DNA of 64,000 nt, taken from Pedobacter planticolens (GTDB lineage Bacteria; Bacteroidota; Bacteroidia; Sphingobacteriales; Sphingobacteriaceae). Of this stretch, positions 1-8,693 are shown one piece after another. Each line of letters starts with the position of its first letter. Positions within the stretch are counted from its first letter, which is position 1. Made by a program: the position numbers and the translations under genes. The stretch is taken from the NCBI RefSeq assembly GCF_014172375.1, contig NZ_WNXD01000002.1:1054001-1118000 (forward strand). Reading direction: 5' to 3'. The notes beneath the pieces are model-generated. The model had not been told where the DNA came from, did not search any database, and worked only from the letters and a program-made list of their open reading frames with translations.

Positions 1-1
1 A

Positions 2-766
2 CCAAAAGAAGTTTTAGCAGCTTTCGAAAATATACATCAACGTATGATACCGAATTTAAAAAAGATGTTTGCTAATGCGCCAAAAACACCGTTCGAAATT
101 AGACAAACTGAGGCTTTTAGAGCAGCGTCTGCCAGTGCAGAATACAATCAAGGTTCAGCAGATGGTAAACGCCCGGGTATATTTTATGTTCCAATATTAG
201 ATGCTACAAAATTCAATACTACATCAGGCATGGAATCTTTGTTTTTACACGAAGCCATTCCAGGTCATCATTATCAAATTTCTTTAACTCAAGAAAATAC
301 ATCATTACCTAAATTCCGTCGTTTTGGCGGACATAATGCATATGTTGAAGGTTGGGCATTGTATTGCGAATCTCTTGGAAAAGAGTTAGGCTTATATCAA
401 GATCCTTATCAACACATGGGTGCTTTAGGCGATGAAATGCACAGAGCAATTCGTTTGGTAGTAGACGTGGCTATTCACACTAAAAACATGAGTAGAGAAG
501 AAGCCATTAAATATATGATGGATAATGAAGCGATTAGTGAAGAGGGCGCAACTGCAGAAATAGAGCGTTATATGGGCATACCAGCGCAAGCATTAGGCTA
601 TAAAACTGGTGCAATGAAAATTAGAGAATTAAGAACCAAGTATGAAAAGGAATTAGGTGCTAAATTTAAAATATCAGATTTCCATACTGAAGTTTTAAAA
701 GATGGTTCTTTACCGTTAAGCGTTTTCGAAACTAAAATGGATGCTTGGGCAGATAAGATGAAATAG
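2..766 (+). CDS. DUF885 family metallopeptidase-like protein, 3' part
   Basis: The reading frame is open to the left edge of the window, so the 5' part of the gene is missing; the first in-frame ATG at 44 is internal rather than a start. The visible 254 residues carry the sequence LFLHEAIPGHHYQ, the HExxPGHH hallmark of the DUF885 family, followed by a conserved block around GHNAYVEGWALYCESLG. The histidines and glutamate of this motif are thought to form a metal site, and members are usually exported putative peptidases of about 580-600 residues, so roughly half is present. Substrate unknown. The family call is firm; peptidase activity is inferred. Confidence 0.88.
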   Translation, partial: PKEVLAAFENIHQRMIPNLKKMFANAPKTPFEIRQTEAFRAASASAEYNQGSADGKRPGIFYVPILDATKFNTTSGMESLFLHEAIPGHHYQISLTQENTSLPKFRRFGGHNAYVEGWALYCESLGKELGLYQDPYQHMGALGDEMHRAIRLVVDVAIHTKNMSREEAIKYMMDNEAISEEGATAEIERYMGIPAQALGYKTGAMKIRELRTKYEKELGAKFKISDFHTEVLKDGSLPLSVFETKMDAWADKMK

Positions 767-780
767 TGAAGCTTGTTATC

Positions 781-833
781 CAGAGCGAAGCGAAGGATCT
801 CTATGCGATATTTAGATTCTTCGCTTCGCTCTG
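781..833. repeat. Palindromic intergenic repeat, CAGAGCG family, full copy
   Basis: Arms at 781-800 and 814-833 are inverted copies differing at one position (gaaGGATCT against AGATTCTtc), separated by 13 nt, so the element forms a 20-bp hairpin with a GC-richer stem than its surroundings. The flanking TGTTATC and GAATGACA extend the symmetry imperfectly. Single arms of the same sequence recur at 27564-27591 and 55166-55193. It lies between the DUF885 gene and the hisS promoter and could act as a transcript 3' end, but there is no T-tract. Confidence 0.8.
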
Positions 834-873
834 AATGACAAATGTGATGTGGTTATTTTAAAACTTCTTTTTG

Positions 874-881
874 TACTTTTG
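874..881 (+). promoter_or_regulatory. hisS promoter -7 element
   Basis: TACTTTTG matches the Bacteroidota -7 consensus TAnnTTTG exactly. Its last G is four bases from the ATG of hisS, so transcription is expected to begin at or within a base or two of the start codon, giving a leaderless mRNA. Confidence 0.75.
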
Positions 882-885
882 CACC

Positions 886-2418
886 ATGTCTATTACCAAG
901 CCGAGTTTACCAAAGGGAACAAGAGATTTTTCGCCACAAGAAATGGTGAAACGCAACTATATTTTCGATACCATTAAAACTGTTTTCAAAAAATATGGTT
1001 ATGCTGAAATTCAAACTCCAAGTATGGAGAACTTGCAAACGTTAACTGGTAAATATGGTGATGAAGGTGATAAGTTAATCTTCAAAATTTTAAATAGCGG
1101 AGAATATATAGATAAGAATTCAGTAGAAATAATACAAAAGATTACACAATCTTTCCAAGAAAATAATGTTCAGATTGGGTCATTCGATAATAGCACTAAT
1201 AAAGTAAGCACTGAGATTCCAGTGTCGCTTGATGATCTAAATATTTTTAATGCATTGAGCGGAGCTGAGAATGCAAAAACAAATTATAGATTATTAATAA
1301 ATCAACTTACTCCAAAAATTTCAGAAAAAGCACTTCGTTACGATTTAACTGTACCTTTTGCACGTTACGTTGTGATGCACCAAAGCGAAATTTCTTTTCC
1401 TTTTAAGCGTTTTCAAGTGCAACCTGTTTGGCGAGCAGATAGACCGCAAAAAGGTAGGTATAGAGAATTTTATCAATGCGATGCAGATGTGGTGGGCTCT
1501 CCATCTTTATTAAACGAAGCTGAGTTTATTTTAATTTATCATGAAGCATTAAAAAATTTAGGTTTAAAAGATTTTACCATAAAAATTAATAATCGTAAAA
1601 TTTTATCAGGCATAGCCGAAATTATTGGCAAACCAGAGTTAATTGTAGACATGACTGTTGCCATTGATAAACTAGATAAAATTGGTTTTGATGGTGTAAC
1701 TAAAGAATTATTAGAACGTGGTTTTAGCAATGCTGATATTGAAAAACTAAAGCCAGTAATTTTATTACAGGGCGCTAATGAGGAGAAATTGTTGAGTTTG
1801 AAATCAGTATTAGCTACCTCAACTATTGGTTTAAAAGGAATTGAGGAAATTGAAACGGTTTTCAACTATGTTTCTAAACTCACAACTCATAATACACAAC
1901 TCGCAACAACTATCGAACTTGATATTACCCTAGCTCGTGGTTTAAATTACTACACAGGCTGTATTTTCGAAGTTAAAACTAATGAAGTTGCAATGGGAAG
2001 CATTGGCGGTGGCGGTCGTTACGATGATTTAACTGGGATGTTTGGCTTAAAGGATTTAACTGGAGTTGGAATTTCATTTGGCGCAGATCGGATTTACGAT
2101 GTGTTAGAAGAACTCAACTTATTTCCAGCATCTGCAGCACAAGGAACCAAAGTGTTAATTAGCAATTTTGATGAAATAGCTGAGTTATACGCTTTGCCAA
2201 TTTTGCAACAATTAAGAGCTGCTAATATTTCAGCAGAATTATATCCATCGGCAGCGAAACTTAAAAAACAGATGAGTTATGCGGATGCTAAAAATATACC
2301 ATATGTGATTTTAATTGGTGGAGATGAAATGAATAGTGGCTTGCTAACATTAAAAGACATGGAAAGCGGAGATCAACAAAAATTAGACATAGCAGCCATT
2401 ATATCAAAGCTGAATTAA
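886..2418 (+). CDS. hisS: Histidyl-tRNA synthetase
   Basis: Class II aminoacyl-tRNA synthetase that charges tRNA-His in the cytoplasm. The 510-residue product starts [16 protein letters not shown], the normal N-terminus. Motif 2 is seen as [13 protein letters not shown], the histidine-specific loop as [10 protein letters not shown], and motif 3 as [10 protein letters not shown]; the C-terminal anticodon-binding domain follows. It is longer than the roughly 420-residue E. coli enzyme because of an insertion near residues 70-135, common in Bacteroidota. The upstream in-frame TTG at 871 lies beside the promoter element and cannot be the start; ATG 886 is chosen. The stop codon abuts the stop of the convergent methyltransferase gene. 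Confidence 0.97.
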   Translation: MSITKPSLPKGTRDFSPQEMVKRNYIFDTIKTVFKKYGYAEIQTPSMENLQTLTGKYGDEGDKLIFKILNSGEYIDKNSVEIIQKITQSFQENNVQIGSFDNSTNKVSTEIPVSLDDLNIFNALSGAENAKTNYRLLINQLTPKISEKALRYDLTVPFARYVVMHQSEISFPFKRFQVQPVWRADRPQKGRYREFYQCDADVVGSPSLLNEAEFILIYHEALKNLGLKDFTIKINNRKILSGIAEIIGKPELIVDMTVAIDKLDKIGFDGVTKELLERGFSNADIEKLKPVILLQGANEEKLLSLKSVLATSTIGLKGIEEIETVFNYVSKLTTHNTQLATTIELDITLARGLNYYTGCIFEVKTNEVAMGSIGGGGRYDDLTGMFGLKDLTGVGISFGADRIYDVLEELNLFPASAAQGTKVLISNFDEIAELYALPILQQLRAANISAELYPSAAKLKKQMSYADAKNIPYVILIGGDEMNSGLLTLKDMESGDQQKLDIAAIISKLN

Positions 2419-3156
2419 TTAAGATTTTCTTCCAACTTTAAGTAAAAGCGGAAAATGTACAGCCATTTGCTCATTATTTCCCCATGCTTTTTTTAAATCT
2501 TCGTAAACTAAAGCCATCGGATTTTCTCCATTTGCTTTAATATAATGTTGTAAAGACGACCACGTTTCTAAATAACCGACCAATTGTTCAAAATTCCATT
2601 TGGTTAAAATTTCTAGTGCTGGACTTTCTATTGCTGTGAATGGAAAAGGAATGTTAAGGTAATTGTCTTCAATATGCCTTCTTTCTTCATCCCAATATTT
2701 GCCTAAAATATCTTCATATAAATAATGAACAACTTTGTCTACCTCAGGGCTTATATGCATAATTCCATAACCAATTGCTGCAAATAAACCATCTGGTTTT
2801 AAAACACGTTTTACTTCAGTAAAAAACTCTTCAAAGTTAAACCAGTGTATTGCCTGCGCAACTGTAATTAAATCAAAACTCTCATTCTCAAAATCAGTAC
2901 GTTCTGCTCTTTCTACCTTGTAAGTAATATTATTTGCCTGAGGAGCATTGCTTAATTGTTGCGCACTAATGTCTGTAGCATAAACCTGCTTAAATGTTTT
3001 TGCCAATTCAAAAGCAACTTGTCCGTTTCCAGTAGCACAATCCCAAACTGTATTAAGTTGATTTATATTTTTTAGTAAAAAATCATATAAAGCCTGAGGA
3101 TATTTGGGTCTGAATTGGGCATAATTATGAGCCTGACTAGAAAAATTGTCTTTCAT
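2419..3156 (-). CDS. Class I SAM-dependent methyltransferase
   Basis: The 245-residue product has a Rossmann-type methyltransferase core. Motif I is VWDCATGNGQVAFELA near residues 37-53, the acidic end of strand 2 is VYATDIS, and the post-II region LITVAQAIHWFNF matches the Methyltransf_11/25 family. The C-terminal third, with LETWSSLQHYIK, is typical of small trans-aconitate- or phospholipid-type methyltransferases in Bacteroidota, but the substrate cannot be read from sequence. It follows the SnoaL-like gene by 12 nt on the same strand, so the two are probably cotranscribed. Cytoplasmic; no signal peptide. Confidence 0.9.
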   Translation of the reverse strand: MKDNFSSQAHNYAQFRPKYPQALYDFLLKNINQLNTVWDCATGNGQVAFELAKTFKQVYATDISAQQLSNAPQANNITYKVERAERTDFENESFDLITVAQAIHWFNFEEFFTEVKRVLKPDGLFAAIGYGIMHISPEVDKVVHYLYEDILGKYWDEERRHIEDNYLNIPFPFTAIESPALEILTKWNFEQLVGYLETWSSLQHYIKANGENPMALVYEDLKKAWGNNEQMAVHFPLLLKVGRKS

Positions 3157-3168
3157 ATTGTTTGAATT

Positions 3169-3636
3169 TTAGCTACGTTTCATAAAGTTATCTAGGTTTT
3201 TCATTGCTGTAGCTTGTATTTTATTTTTTAAAAAGCCTGTCCAACCTAGCAAAATGCCACTTAAACCTAATGCTTGTTTTGCCCAAGTATAAAAATCGAA
3301 ATGATCTACATGTTTAGTGATTTTCCCGTTTTCTATTTCGAAACTCGCATCAATACGGTTAATTACTTTTTTACCAGTAGATGAAAACGTATAATATGCA
3401 TCCCAATGAGCTTTGCCAGTAGTTTCATTAGCAGAAACCTCGCTAAATTCTAAGCGCATATCCTTGCTTTTTAAAAGCAACATTTCCCACATCGCTCTTA
3501 CTTGTTCTGCATTCAGATTTTTAAATACAGCATCACTAAAAGTGGCATTATCTGCATAGCAGGCCTGCATTCCTTTATAATCCTTGTTTTTAAAACAAGT
3601 ATAAAAAGTGTTAATGAGTTGCTCGTTCGTGTTCAT
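3169..3636 (-). CDS. SnoaL-like / NTF2-fold protein
   Basis: A 155-residue protein with the SnoaL polyketide-cyclase-like (NTF2 fold) pattern: an N-terminal helix pair with TFYTCFKNKDYKGMQACYADNATFSDAVF, then strands ending KVINRIDASFEIENGKITKHVDHFDFYTWAKQALG. Members bind small hydrophobic ligands or act as isomerases or cyclases, and in most bacteria the function is unknown. The basic C-terminal tail (FLKNKIQATAMKNLDNFMKRS) is common in Bacteroidota homologues. First gene of a likely two-gene unit with the downstream methyltransferase. Confidence 0.85.
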   Translation of the reverse strand: MNTNEQLINTFYTCFKNKDYKGMQACYADNATFSDAVFKNLNAEQVRAMWEMLLLKSKDMRLEFSEVSANETTGKAHWDAYYTFSSTGKKVINRIDASFEIENGKITKHVDHFDFYTWAKQALGLSGILLGWTGFLKNKIQATAMKNLDNFMKRS

Positions 3637-3715
3637 TAGCTATAGTTTTCTTAAATATAGGAAAAATATCGCTGAGCGAAGTTTATTGCCGTTGACTTAA
3701 GTCAAGGGTCAGGAA

Positions 3716-4108
3716 TTAATAAGTTTTTCCAGCAAGAATACCTTCAATTTTATCTAAAAGATCATCTATGTCAAAGGGTTTGGCTAAAAATCCATTCGGT
3801 TTATGTGGACCATGCTGAACATTTTGAGCGGTATATTTTGCAGAAATCATAAGTACTGGAATATTCGCAGTTTTTTCGTTTGTACGAATTTGACTTAATA
3901 ATTCTCTTCCATCAGCATCAGGAAGCATAATATCAAGTATCATCATATCTGGCTGAAAAGTATGAATATGCTCCATCATATCTGCACTTTTATTAAGTCC
4001 AGAAACTTTGTAGGCTTCGCTTTGTAGAATTAAAGTTATAACATCTAAAATAGCATGATTGTCTTCAATAACTAAGATGTTTTTGTACAGTTTAGAGTTT
4101 TTTGCCAA
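3716..4108 (-). CDS. Single-domain response regulator (CheY-like)
   Basis: A stand-alone receiver domain of 130 residues without an output domain. The acidic pair E15-D16, the phosphoacceptor D59 in MILDIMLPDADG, and the conserved K110 in GFLAKPFD are all present, so it should be phosphorylatable. It probably acts in a phosphorelay or by protein contact. No histidine kinase is adjacent, so its partner is unknown. A TATCTTTG promoter element sits just upstream at 4134-4141. Confidence 0.93.
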   Translation of the reverse strand: MAKNSKLYKNILVIEDNHAILDVITLILQSEAYKVSGLNKSADMMEHIHTFQPDMMILDIMLPDADGRELLSQIRTNEKTANIPVLMISAKYTAQNVQHGPHKPNGFLAKPFDIDDLLDKIEGILAGKTY

Positions 4109-4133
4109 AGCGTTATGATATTTAATCTAGCCA

Positions 4134-4141
4134 CAAAGATA
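4134..4141 (-). promoter_or_regulatory. Promoter -7 element of the response regulator gene
   Basis: On the minus strand the bases read TATCTTTG, an exact TAnnTTTG match, 25 nt upstream of the ATG at 4108. The predicted mRNA leader is therefore about 20 nt. Confidence 0.6.
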
Positions 4142-4266
4142 TTTAATGCAATGATATTTTTAACTAAATTAATTTAGAGAAAATATGAGTAAATTTATTG
4201 TCAGATATTGATAATGAGCAAACATTTATGCCATAAATTATCTTTCTTTATTAAAAAACTAGTGAT

Positions 4267-4683
4267 ATGAAAAGAAATGCAACAGCCGTTTGGAATGGCA
4301 CCGGAAAAGATGGAAAAGGAACGCTAACCACGCAAAGTGGAACCTTAAATCAGACACAATATTCTTTCAAAAGCCGTTTTGAAGAAGGCGTGGGTACAAA
4401 CCCTGAAGAACTAGTTGCTGCGGCACATTCTGGTTGTTTTACCATGAAATTGAGTTTTAATATTTCGGCTGAGAATATTTCTCCAGAAGAAATTACAACC
4501 AAAGCTACCGTTGATCTTAATCCAGAAAAAGGAGAAATTGTAGGCATACATTTAGAAGTAAAAGTTAAAGCAACAGGTTTATCAAAAGAGAAATTTGATG
4601 AATTGGTTGCCGATGCAAAAGCAAATTGCCCAATTTCTAAGCTATTAAATGCGACAATAACTATTGAAGCTGAATTATTGTAA
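4267..4683 (+). CDS. OsmC family peroxiredoxin-like protein
   Basis: The 138-residue product matches the OsmC/YhfA-type subgroup of thiol peroxidases that reduce organic hydroperoxides. The two catalytic cysteines are C57 in AHSGCFTMKL and C121 in ANCPISKLL, at normal spacing, and the family arginine lies in the SRFEEGVGTNPEEL region. Cytoplasmic. It stands alone and is closed by a strong intrinsic terminator 20 nt after the stop. OsmC proper is the closest description; Ohr is less likely from the N-terminal sequence. Confidence 0.92.
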   Translation: MKRNATAVWNGTGKDGKGTLTTQSGTLNQTQYSFKSRFEEGVGTNPEELVAAAHSGCFTMKLSFNISAENISPEEITTKATVDLNPEKGEIVGIHLEVKVKATGLSKEKFDELVADAKANCPISKLLNATITIEAELL

Positions 4684-4702
4684 ATCTCTATTGCTTTAAT
4701 TT

Positions 4703-4738
4703 AAAAACGCTGTTATAATTATTTGTAACAGCGTTTTT
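4703..4738 (+). terminator. Intrinsic terminator after the OsmC gene
   Basis: A perfect 13-bp stem (4703-4715 with 4726-4738) with a 10-nt loop; its GC core is CGCTGTTA/TAACAGCG and it ends in a run of five T on the plus strand. The mirrored A-run at the left side would let it work in both directions. Confidence 0.92.
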
Positions 4739-4777
4739 ATTTCACAGTTTTTAACATTAAAGCGATTTAAATATTAT

Positions 4778-4803
4778 TAACTTTGAATCTCGCTAAGTGC
4801 GAG
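4778..4803 (+). promoter_or_regulatory. Promoter and 5'-leader hairpin of the hydrolase gene
   Basis: TAACTTTG at 4778-4785 is an exact -7 element. Immediately downstream, in what should be the first bases of the mRNA, CTCGC-TAAGT-GCGAG (4789-4803) can form a small hairpin ahead of the ATG at 4818. Confidence 0.6.
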
Positions 4804-4817
4804 GTAATTAAATTTTT

Positions 4818-6125
4818 ATGAAGAAAACCATCCTATTAATTGCGCTATTATTTATAAGTACAGTTTCATTCTCTCAAAATGTTTTAAGTTTATTTGGTAA
4901 GGCTAATCAGTTTTTCACCTTGTTAGAGGATGGCAAATTTGACACAGCTCATTCCTATTTTGCAGAAAGTGAGCAAAGTAAAATTTCTGTTGATAATCTA
5001 AAACAATTGTGGACTTCTGTAAAAACAAAGTTAGGTAAAACCGAATCTTTAGAAGCTATTCAAAGTAAAGTACAAGGCCAATTTTTTGTTGTAATTGTAA
5101 ATGGAAAGTTCGAGAAGGATGAGCAAGACTTTATGCTTGCTTTTGATAAGACGGAGAAAATGGTTGGTCTTTTTATGGCGCCAAAAGCTGTTGTATATGC
5201 AAAACCTAGCTATGCGGATACTACTTTATATCAAGAGAAATCTGTTTATCTTCAAACGCCAGGTCATCAGCTTGCAGCAGTTATTACTACACCTAAAAAT
5301 GTAAAGAACTTCCCAATCGTTGTACTTGTTCATGGTTCCGGTCCTGGCGATATGGATGAAACTGTTGGGCCAAATAAACCTTTTAAAGATATCGCTTTAG
5401 GGCTTGCTTCAAAAGGAATAGCTACAGTTCGTTACGTAAAAAGAACAGTAATTTACCAAAACGAATTCACTAAAGCATTTACCGTTAAAGAAGAAGTAAC
5501 GGATGATGCGTTAGCGGCTGTTGCATTGGCTAAAACAGTGCAAGGAGCTGATGTGAAAAACGTGTATTTAATGGGACATAGTTTAGGTGGAATGCTTGCT
5601 CCGAGATTGGCAACAATGGCTCCTGATTTAAAAGGAATTATTTTGGCGGCAGCACCAGCTAGAAAGCTGACAGATATTATCTTAGATCAGAATAAATATA
5701 TGTTTGAACTTGCAAAAGATACAACACAAGCTACTAAAACTATATTACAAGAAGCAACTACTACAATAGAAAAAAGTAGAATCTCTCAGTTGGGGAATAT
5801 GAAACCAGATTCACTCGTGATAGGTTTGCCAGCATCTTATTGGGTTGATTTAAATTCTTACGATCAAGTAGCTGTTGCAAAAAAACTAAAGCAACGTATT
5901 CTTGTTTTTCAGGGAGGGAATGATTTTCAAGTAGCTATGGCTGATTATAATTTATGGAATACTGCATTGGGCAAAAAATCAAATGCAACGTTGAAATTAT
6001 ATCCAGAATTAAATCATTTGATGAGCCCGCAAACGGAGAAAGGAACAACGGCTCAATATCAAGTTCCTGTAAACGTATCAGAAAAGCTAATTGATGATAT
6101 TGCGGCATGGATTAAAGCGAAGTAA
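4818..6125 (+). CDS. Exported alpha/beta hydrolase with DUF3887-type N-terminal domain
   Basis: A 435-residue secreted or envelope protein. Residues 1-19 form a signal peptide ending SFSQ. Residues 20-120 look like the small DUF3887 domain (FDTAHSYFAESEQSKISVDNLKQLW). The alpha/beta hydrolase core starts near 135, with the oxyanion region VVLVHGSGPGDMDE, the nucleophile elbow GHSLGG with S255, an acid at D369 (QGGNDFQV) and the histidine at H400 (ELNHLM), so the catalytic triad is intact. Probably an esterase or dipeptidyl-peptidase-like hydrolase; substrate unknown. It is monocistronic with its own promoter at 4778. Confidence 0.9.
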   Translation: MKKTILLIALLFISTVSFSQNVLSLFGKANQFFTLLEDGKFDTAHSYFAESEQSKISVDNLKQLWTSVKTKLGKTESLEAIQSKVQGQFFVVIVNGKFEKDEQDFMLAFDKTEKMVGLFMAPKAVVYAKPSYADTTLYQEKSVYLQTPGHQLAAVITTPKNVKNFPIVVLVHGSGPGDMDETVGPNKPFKDIALGLASKGIATVRYVKRTVIYQNEFTKAFTVKEEVTDDALAAVALAKTVQGADVKNVYLMGHSLGGMLAPRLATMAPDLKGIILAAAPARKLTDIILDQNKYMFELAKDTTQATKTILQEATTTIEKSRISQLGNMKPDSLVIGLPASYWVDLNSYDQVAVAKKLKQRILVFQGGNDFQVAMADYNLWNTALGKKSNATLKLYPELNHLMSPQTEKGTTAQYQVPVNVSEKLIDDIAAWIKAK

Positions 6126-6168
6126 AACAATTAGTATAGCCACTATTAGAATTTTCCTTTAAAAAGCG

Positions 6169-6176
6169 TACCTTTG
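6169..6176 (+). promoter_or_regulatory. Promoter -7 element of the DnaJ-KTSC gene
   Basis: TACCTTTG is an exact match to TAnnTTTG. It predicts an mRNA leader of about 70 nt before the ATG at 6254, longer than at most neighbours. Confidence 0.6.
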
Positions 6177-6253
6177 CACAAAAATTGTTTTACTGGGAGT
6201 TGCGCTTTAAAATCTTGCAATCATTTCATAAACAATAACATATAAAAAGGTTT

Positions 6254-6700
6254 ATGAAAAAAGTTGGAGATTACAGAAAAACATTAGGCGTTACTAAAGC
6301 TACAGAGTTAAAAGAAATCAAGAGTATTTATAGAGGCTTGATGAAAGATTGGCACCCTGATAAATTTAGTGCTGATGCAGAAAAACACACTGAAGCTGAA
6401 GAAAAAAGTAAAGAAATCATCGAAGCTTATAACTTTTTATTGAGTATTGCACCAGAAACTTTGGAGCATGCTAAAGAAGAGTACATTCAAACAACAACTT
6501 TATCAAATATTCAAGATTTTCAATATAAAGATCAAATTTTACGCATTGACTTTTTTGATGGCAGTGGTTACGAATATTTTGATGTGCCAAGAGCAATGTA
6601 TATCAAATTGGTAAACGCAGATTCGCCAGGAAGATTCGCTAGAAGACATATTTTCAATGCATTTCCTTATCGTAATGTAAGTAAATTGGCAATGGCTTAA
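6254..6700 (+). CDS. DnaJ domain - KTSC domain fusion protein
   Basis: A 148-residue protein joining two domains. Residues 5-70 are a J-domain with helix II/III and the essential HPD at 34-36 (DWHPDKF), so it can in principle stimulate the ATPase of a DnaK-type Hsp70. Residues 85-145 match the KTSC domain, seen in YEYFDVPRAMYIKLVNADSPG and a late FNAFPYR; this small domain is found at the ends of nucleic-acid enzymes and chaperone-like proteins. There are no zinc-finger or substrate-binding DnaJ domains. The protein probably recruits Hsp70 to a target recognised by the KTSC part. Its stop abuts the convergent neighbour's stop. Confidence 0.88.
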   Translation: MKKVGDYRKTLGVTKATELKEIKSIYRGLMKDWHPDKFSADAEKHTEAEEKSKEIIEAYNFLLSIAPETLEHAKEEYIQTTTLSNIQDFQYKDQILRIDFFDGSGYEYFDVPRAMYIKLVNADSPGRFARRHIFNAFPYRNVSKLAMA

Positions 6701-7543
6701 TCAGCTTAGTGTCTCAAAATATTTATCCCAATTCTTAAAAACGTATTCGTAAGCTAAAACTTCGGGTACGTTTTTGCTTTCTATCTGTTTCCAACTTAAA
6801 AGTTCAGCAATAAATGATGGCTCTTCTAAGCTTGATGCAATGCAGGCTTTGGTATAAAAATCTTTTCTAGTAGGATGATTTGGAGTTACTCCGTGATATA
6901 TTTTCCCGAATGCTTTTTGTTTAATAATTACTTCAGTAATTCCAATACAATCAGCTAAATGAATTAAATTTATTGGAGCTAATCCATTAGCAATATCTTT
7001 TTTACCTGCAAAATGTTTTGCCAAATTTCTTTCAGGTCCAATTAATCCCGCAAAGCGGATAATAGTTGCGGTAAAAGTCTGATTTTGCTTTAAAATGTTT
7101 TCTGCCGCAAGTATAGCTTTTCCAGAATCAGTGGTTGGTTGAGGAATGGTATTTTCATTTACAACGAAATTTCCATCCTGATAAACCTTTGTCGAACTAA
7201 TAAAAACAACCTGCTTAACTTTCGCTTTTTGTGCAGCTTCGGCAATTTTTTCAATTTTGACAGGAAAATCTAGCAGTTGCGGAGAATTCTTTTTCGGCGG
7301 AATACAAATAAATAACACATCACAATCAAAAAAATCGACATCATATTCGGTTTTATCTGCTTCGAAATTAACAAGGTAAGGTTGAATATTCTCAGTTTTA
7401 AGAATAGCTATTTTCTCTTCGCTAGTTGTTGATCCTTTAACTGAATATCCATTTTCGATCAATTTTTTCGCTAGAGCAAAACCGTACCATCCACATCCTA
7501 AAATGCTAATTTTCTCTTTTCGTTCTGTTTGTTGATTTGTCAT
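6701..7543 (-). CDS. NAD(P)-dependent epimerase/dehydratase-like protein
   Basis: The 280-residue product is an atypical short-chain dehydrogenase/reductase. The nucleotide-binding glycine motif is ILGCGWYGFALAKKL near residues 14-28, and the middle holds VVFISSTKVYQDG with the serine and tyrosine of the SDR site, although the usual YxxxK spacing is not obvious. It resembles the YeeZ-type sugar-nucleotide epimerase-like group, which has no settled substrate. No signal peptide. It stands alone, and the cofactor could be NAD or NADP. Confidence 0.85.
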   Translation of the reverse strand: MTNQQTERKEKISILGCGWYGFALAKKLIENGYSVKGSTTSEEKIAILKTENIQPYLVNFEADKTEYDVDFFDCDVLFICIPPKKNSPQLLDFPVKIEKIAEAAQKAKVKQVVFISSTKVYQDGNFVVNENTIPQPTTDSGKAILAAENILKQNQTFTATIIRFAGLIGPERNLAKHFAGKKDIANGLAPINLIHLADCIGITEVIIKQKAFGKIYHGVTPNHPTRKDFYTKACIASSLEEPSFIAELLSWKQIESKNVPEVLAYEYVFKNWDKYFETLS

Positions 7544-7742
7544 TTAATAAAAAAGAATTTAGAACAAGATAGTTTAATGAATGCTAAACAGTGTCACTTT
7601 GTTGCCAAAAAAGAAAATTGCTAAAGAATTGGATACAACGTAACTTATTCAGGTTTAGAGTATCTTATTTATGTGATTACAAAAGAATGAAGATTTTATC
7701 TAATGATATGCTTAATTTTAATCGGAAACTAAAAACAAAAAA

Positions 7743-8672
7743 ATGAAAACTACAATCAAAACCATTGCGTTGCTTTTTGTGGTATTAGGTATGCATGCAG
7801 AACTTAATGCACAAGGAGTTAAATTGCCACAAGCAAGTAGCGGGCAAACTATTGTTCAAGATTTAGGACTTGGGAAAATCACATTATCTTATTCTCGTCC
7901 AAATGTAAAGGGGCGTAAAATATTTGGAAACTTAGAACCTTATGATAAAGTTTGGCGCACAGGGGCAAACACAGCAACGGTAATTAAATTTACTGATGCG
8001 GTGAAAATTAATGGTCAAGATGTTCCAGCTGGCGAGTATGGCTTATTTACAATCCCTAATAAAACAGAATGGACTGTAATTTTAAACAAAACACCAAAAC
8101 AATGGGGTGCGTATGATTATAAAGAAGCAGATGATATTTTGCGTATTAAAGTAAAGCCAATGACAATAAAAGATAAGGTAGAGACTTTTACCATGCAATT
8201 TGCTAATGTATTACCAACTTCTGCTCAACTTGATATGATGTGGGAAAATACTGCGATAGCTGTTAACATTACTACATCTATTGATGAACAAGTAATGGCA
8301 AGTATTGATGCAGCAATGAAAACTGATAAAAAACCTTATGTTGGAGCCGCACAGTATTATTTAGATAATGGAAAAGATTTAGCAACCGCTTTAAATTGGA
8401 TGAATGAAGCTGAAAAGGCAAATCCAAAAGTGCCATATATTAAATTATGGAAAGCTAAAATACAATTGAAAATGGGAGATATTGCAGGAGCACAAGCAAC
8501 TGCACAAGCTGGTGTTGATTTAGCTACTGCAAATAAAGATGACGAATACGTTAGGCTGAATACATGGGTGTTAGAAGAGGCAAAACGCCAAACCAAATCA
8601 AAAAGTAATGATGGCAGCACAACTCGAGTTCGGACTGTAACTACTACAACCAGAGAAGTTAGAAGGAATTAA
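7743..8672 (+). CDS. DUF2911 domain exported protein
   Basis: The 309-residue product has a signal peptide (residues 1-23, ending LNAQ) followed by the DUF2911 domain, with the characteristic ITLSYSRPNVKGRKIFG and VWRTGANTATVI and then VPAGEYGLFTIPN. The C-terminal part (from about 185) has a tetratricopeptide-like helical region (AAQYYLDNGKDLATALNWMNEAEKANPKVPYIKLWKAKIQLKMGD). The family is abundant in Bacteroidota, periplasmic or surface, and of unknown function. Its terminator lies inside the end of the convergent symporter gene. Confidence 0.92.
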   Translation: MKTTIKTIALLFVVLGMHAELNAQGVKLPQASSGQTIVQDLGLGKITLSYSRPNVKGRKIFGNLEPYDKVWRTGANTATVIKFTDAVKINGQDVPAGEYGLFTIPNKTEWTVILNKTPKQWGAYDYKEADDILRIKVKPMTIKDKVETFTMQFANVLPTSAQLDMMWENTAIAVNITTSIDEQVMASIDAAMKTDKKPYVGAAQYYLDNGKDLATALNWMNEAEKANPKVPYIKLWKAKIQLKMGDIAGAQATAQAGVDLATANKDDEYVRLNTWVLEEAKRQTKSKSNDGSTTRVRTVTTTTREVRRN

Positions 8673-8693
8673 ATACTAATAATTTGCAATGAA

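Noticed and set aside
871..886. TTG start five codons upstream of hisS
   Set aside because: It lies beside the promoter element and would not be transcribed; ATG 886 gives the family N-terminus.
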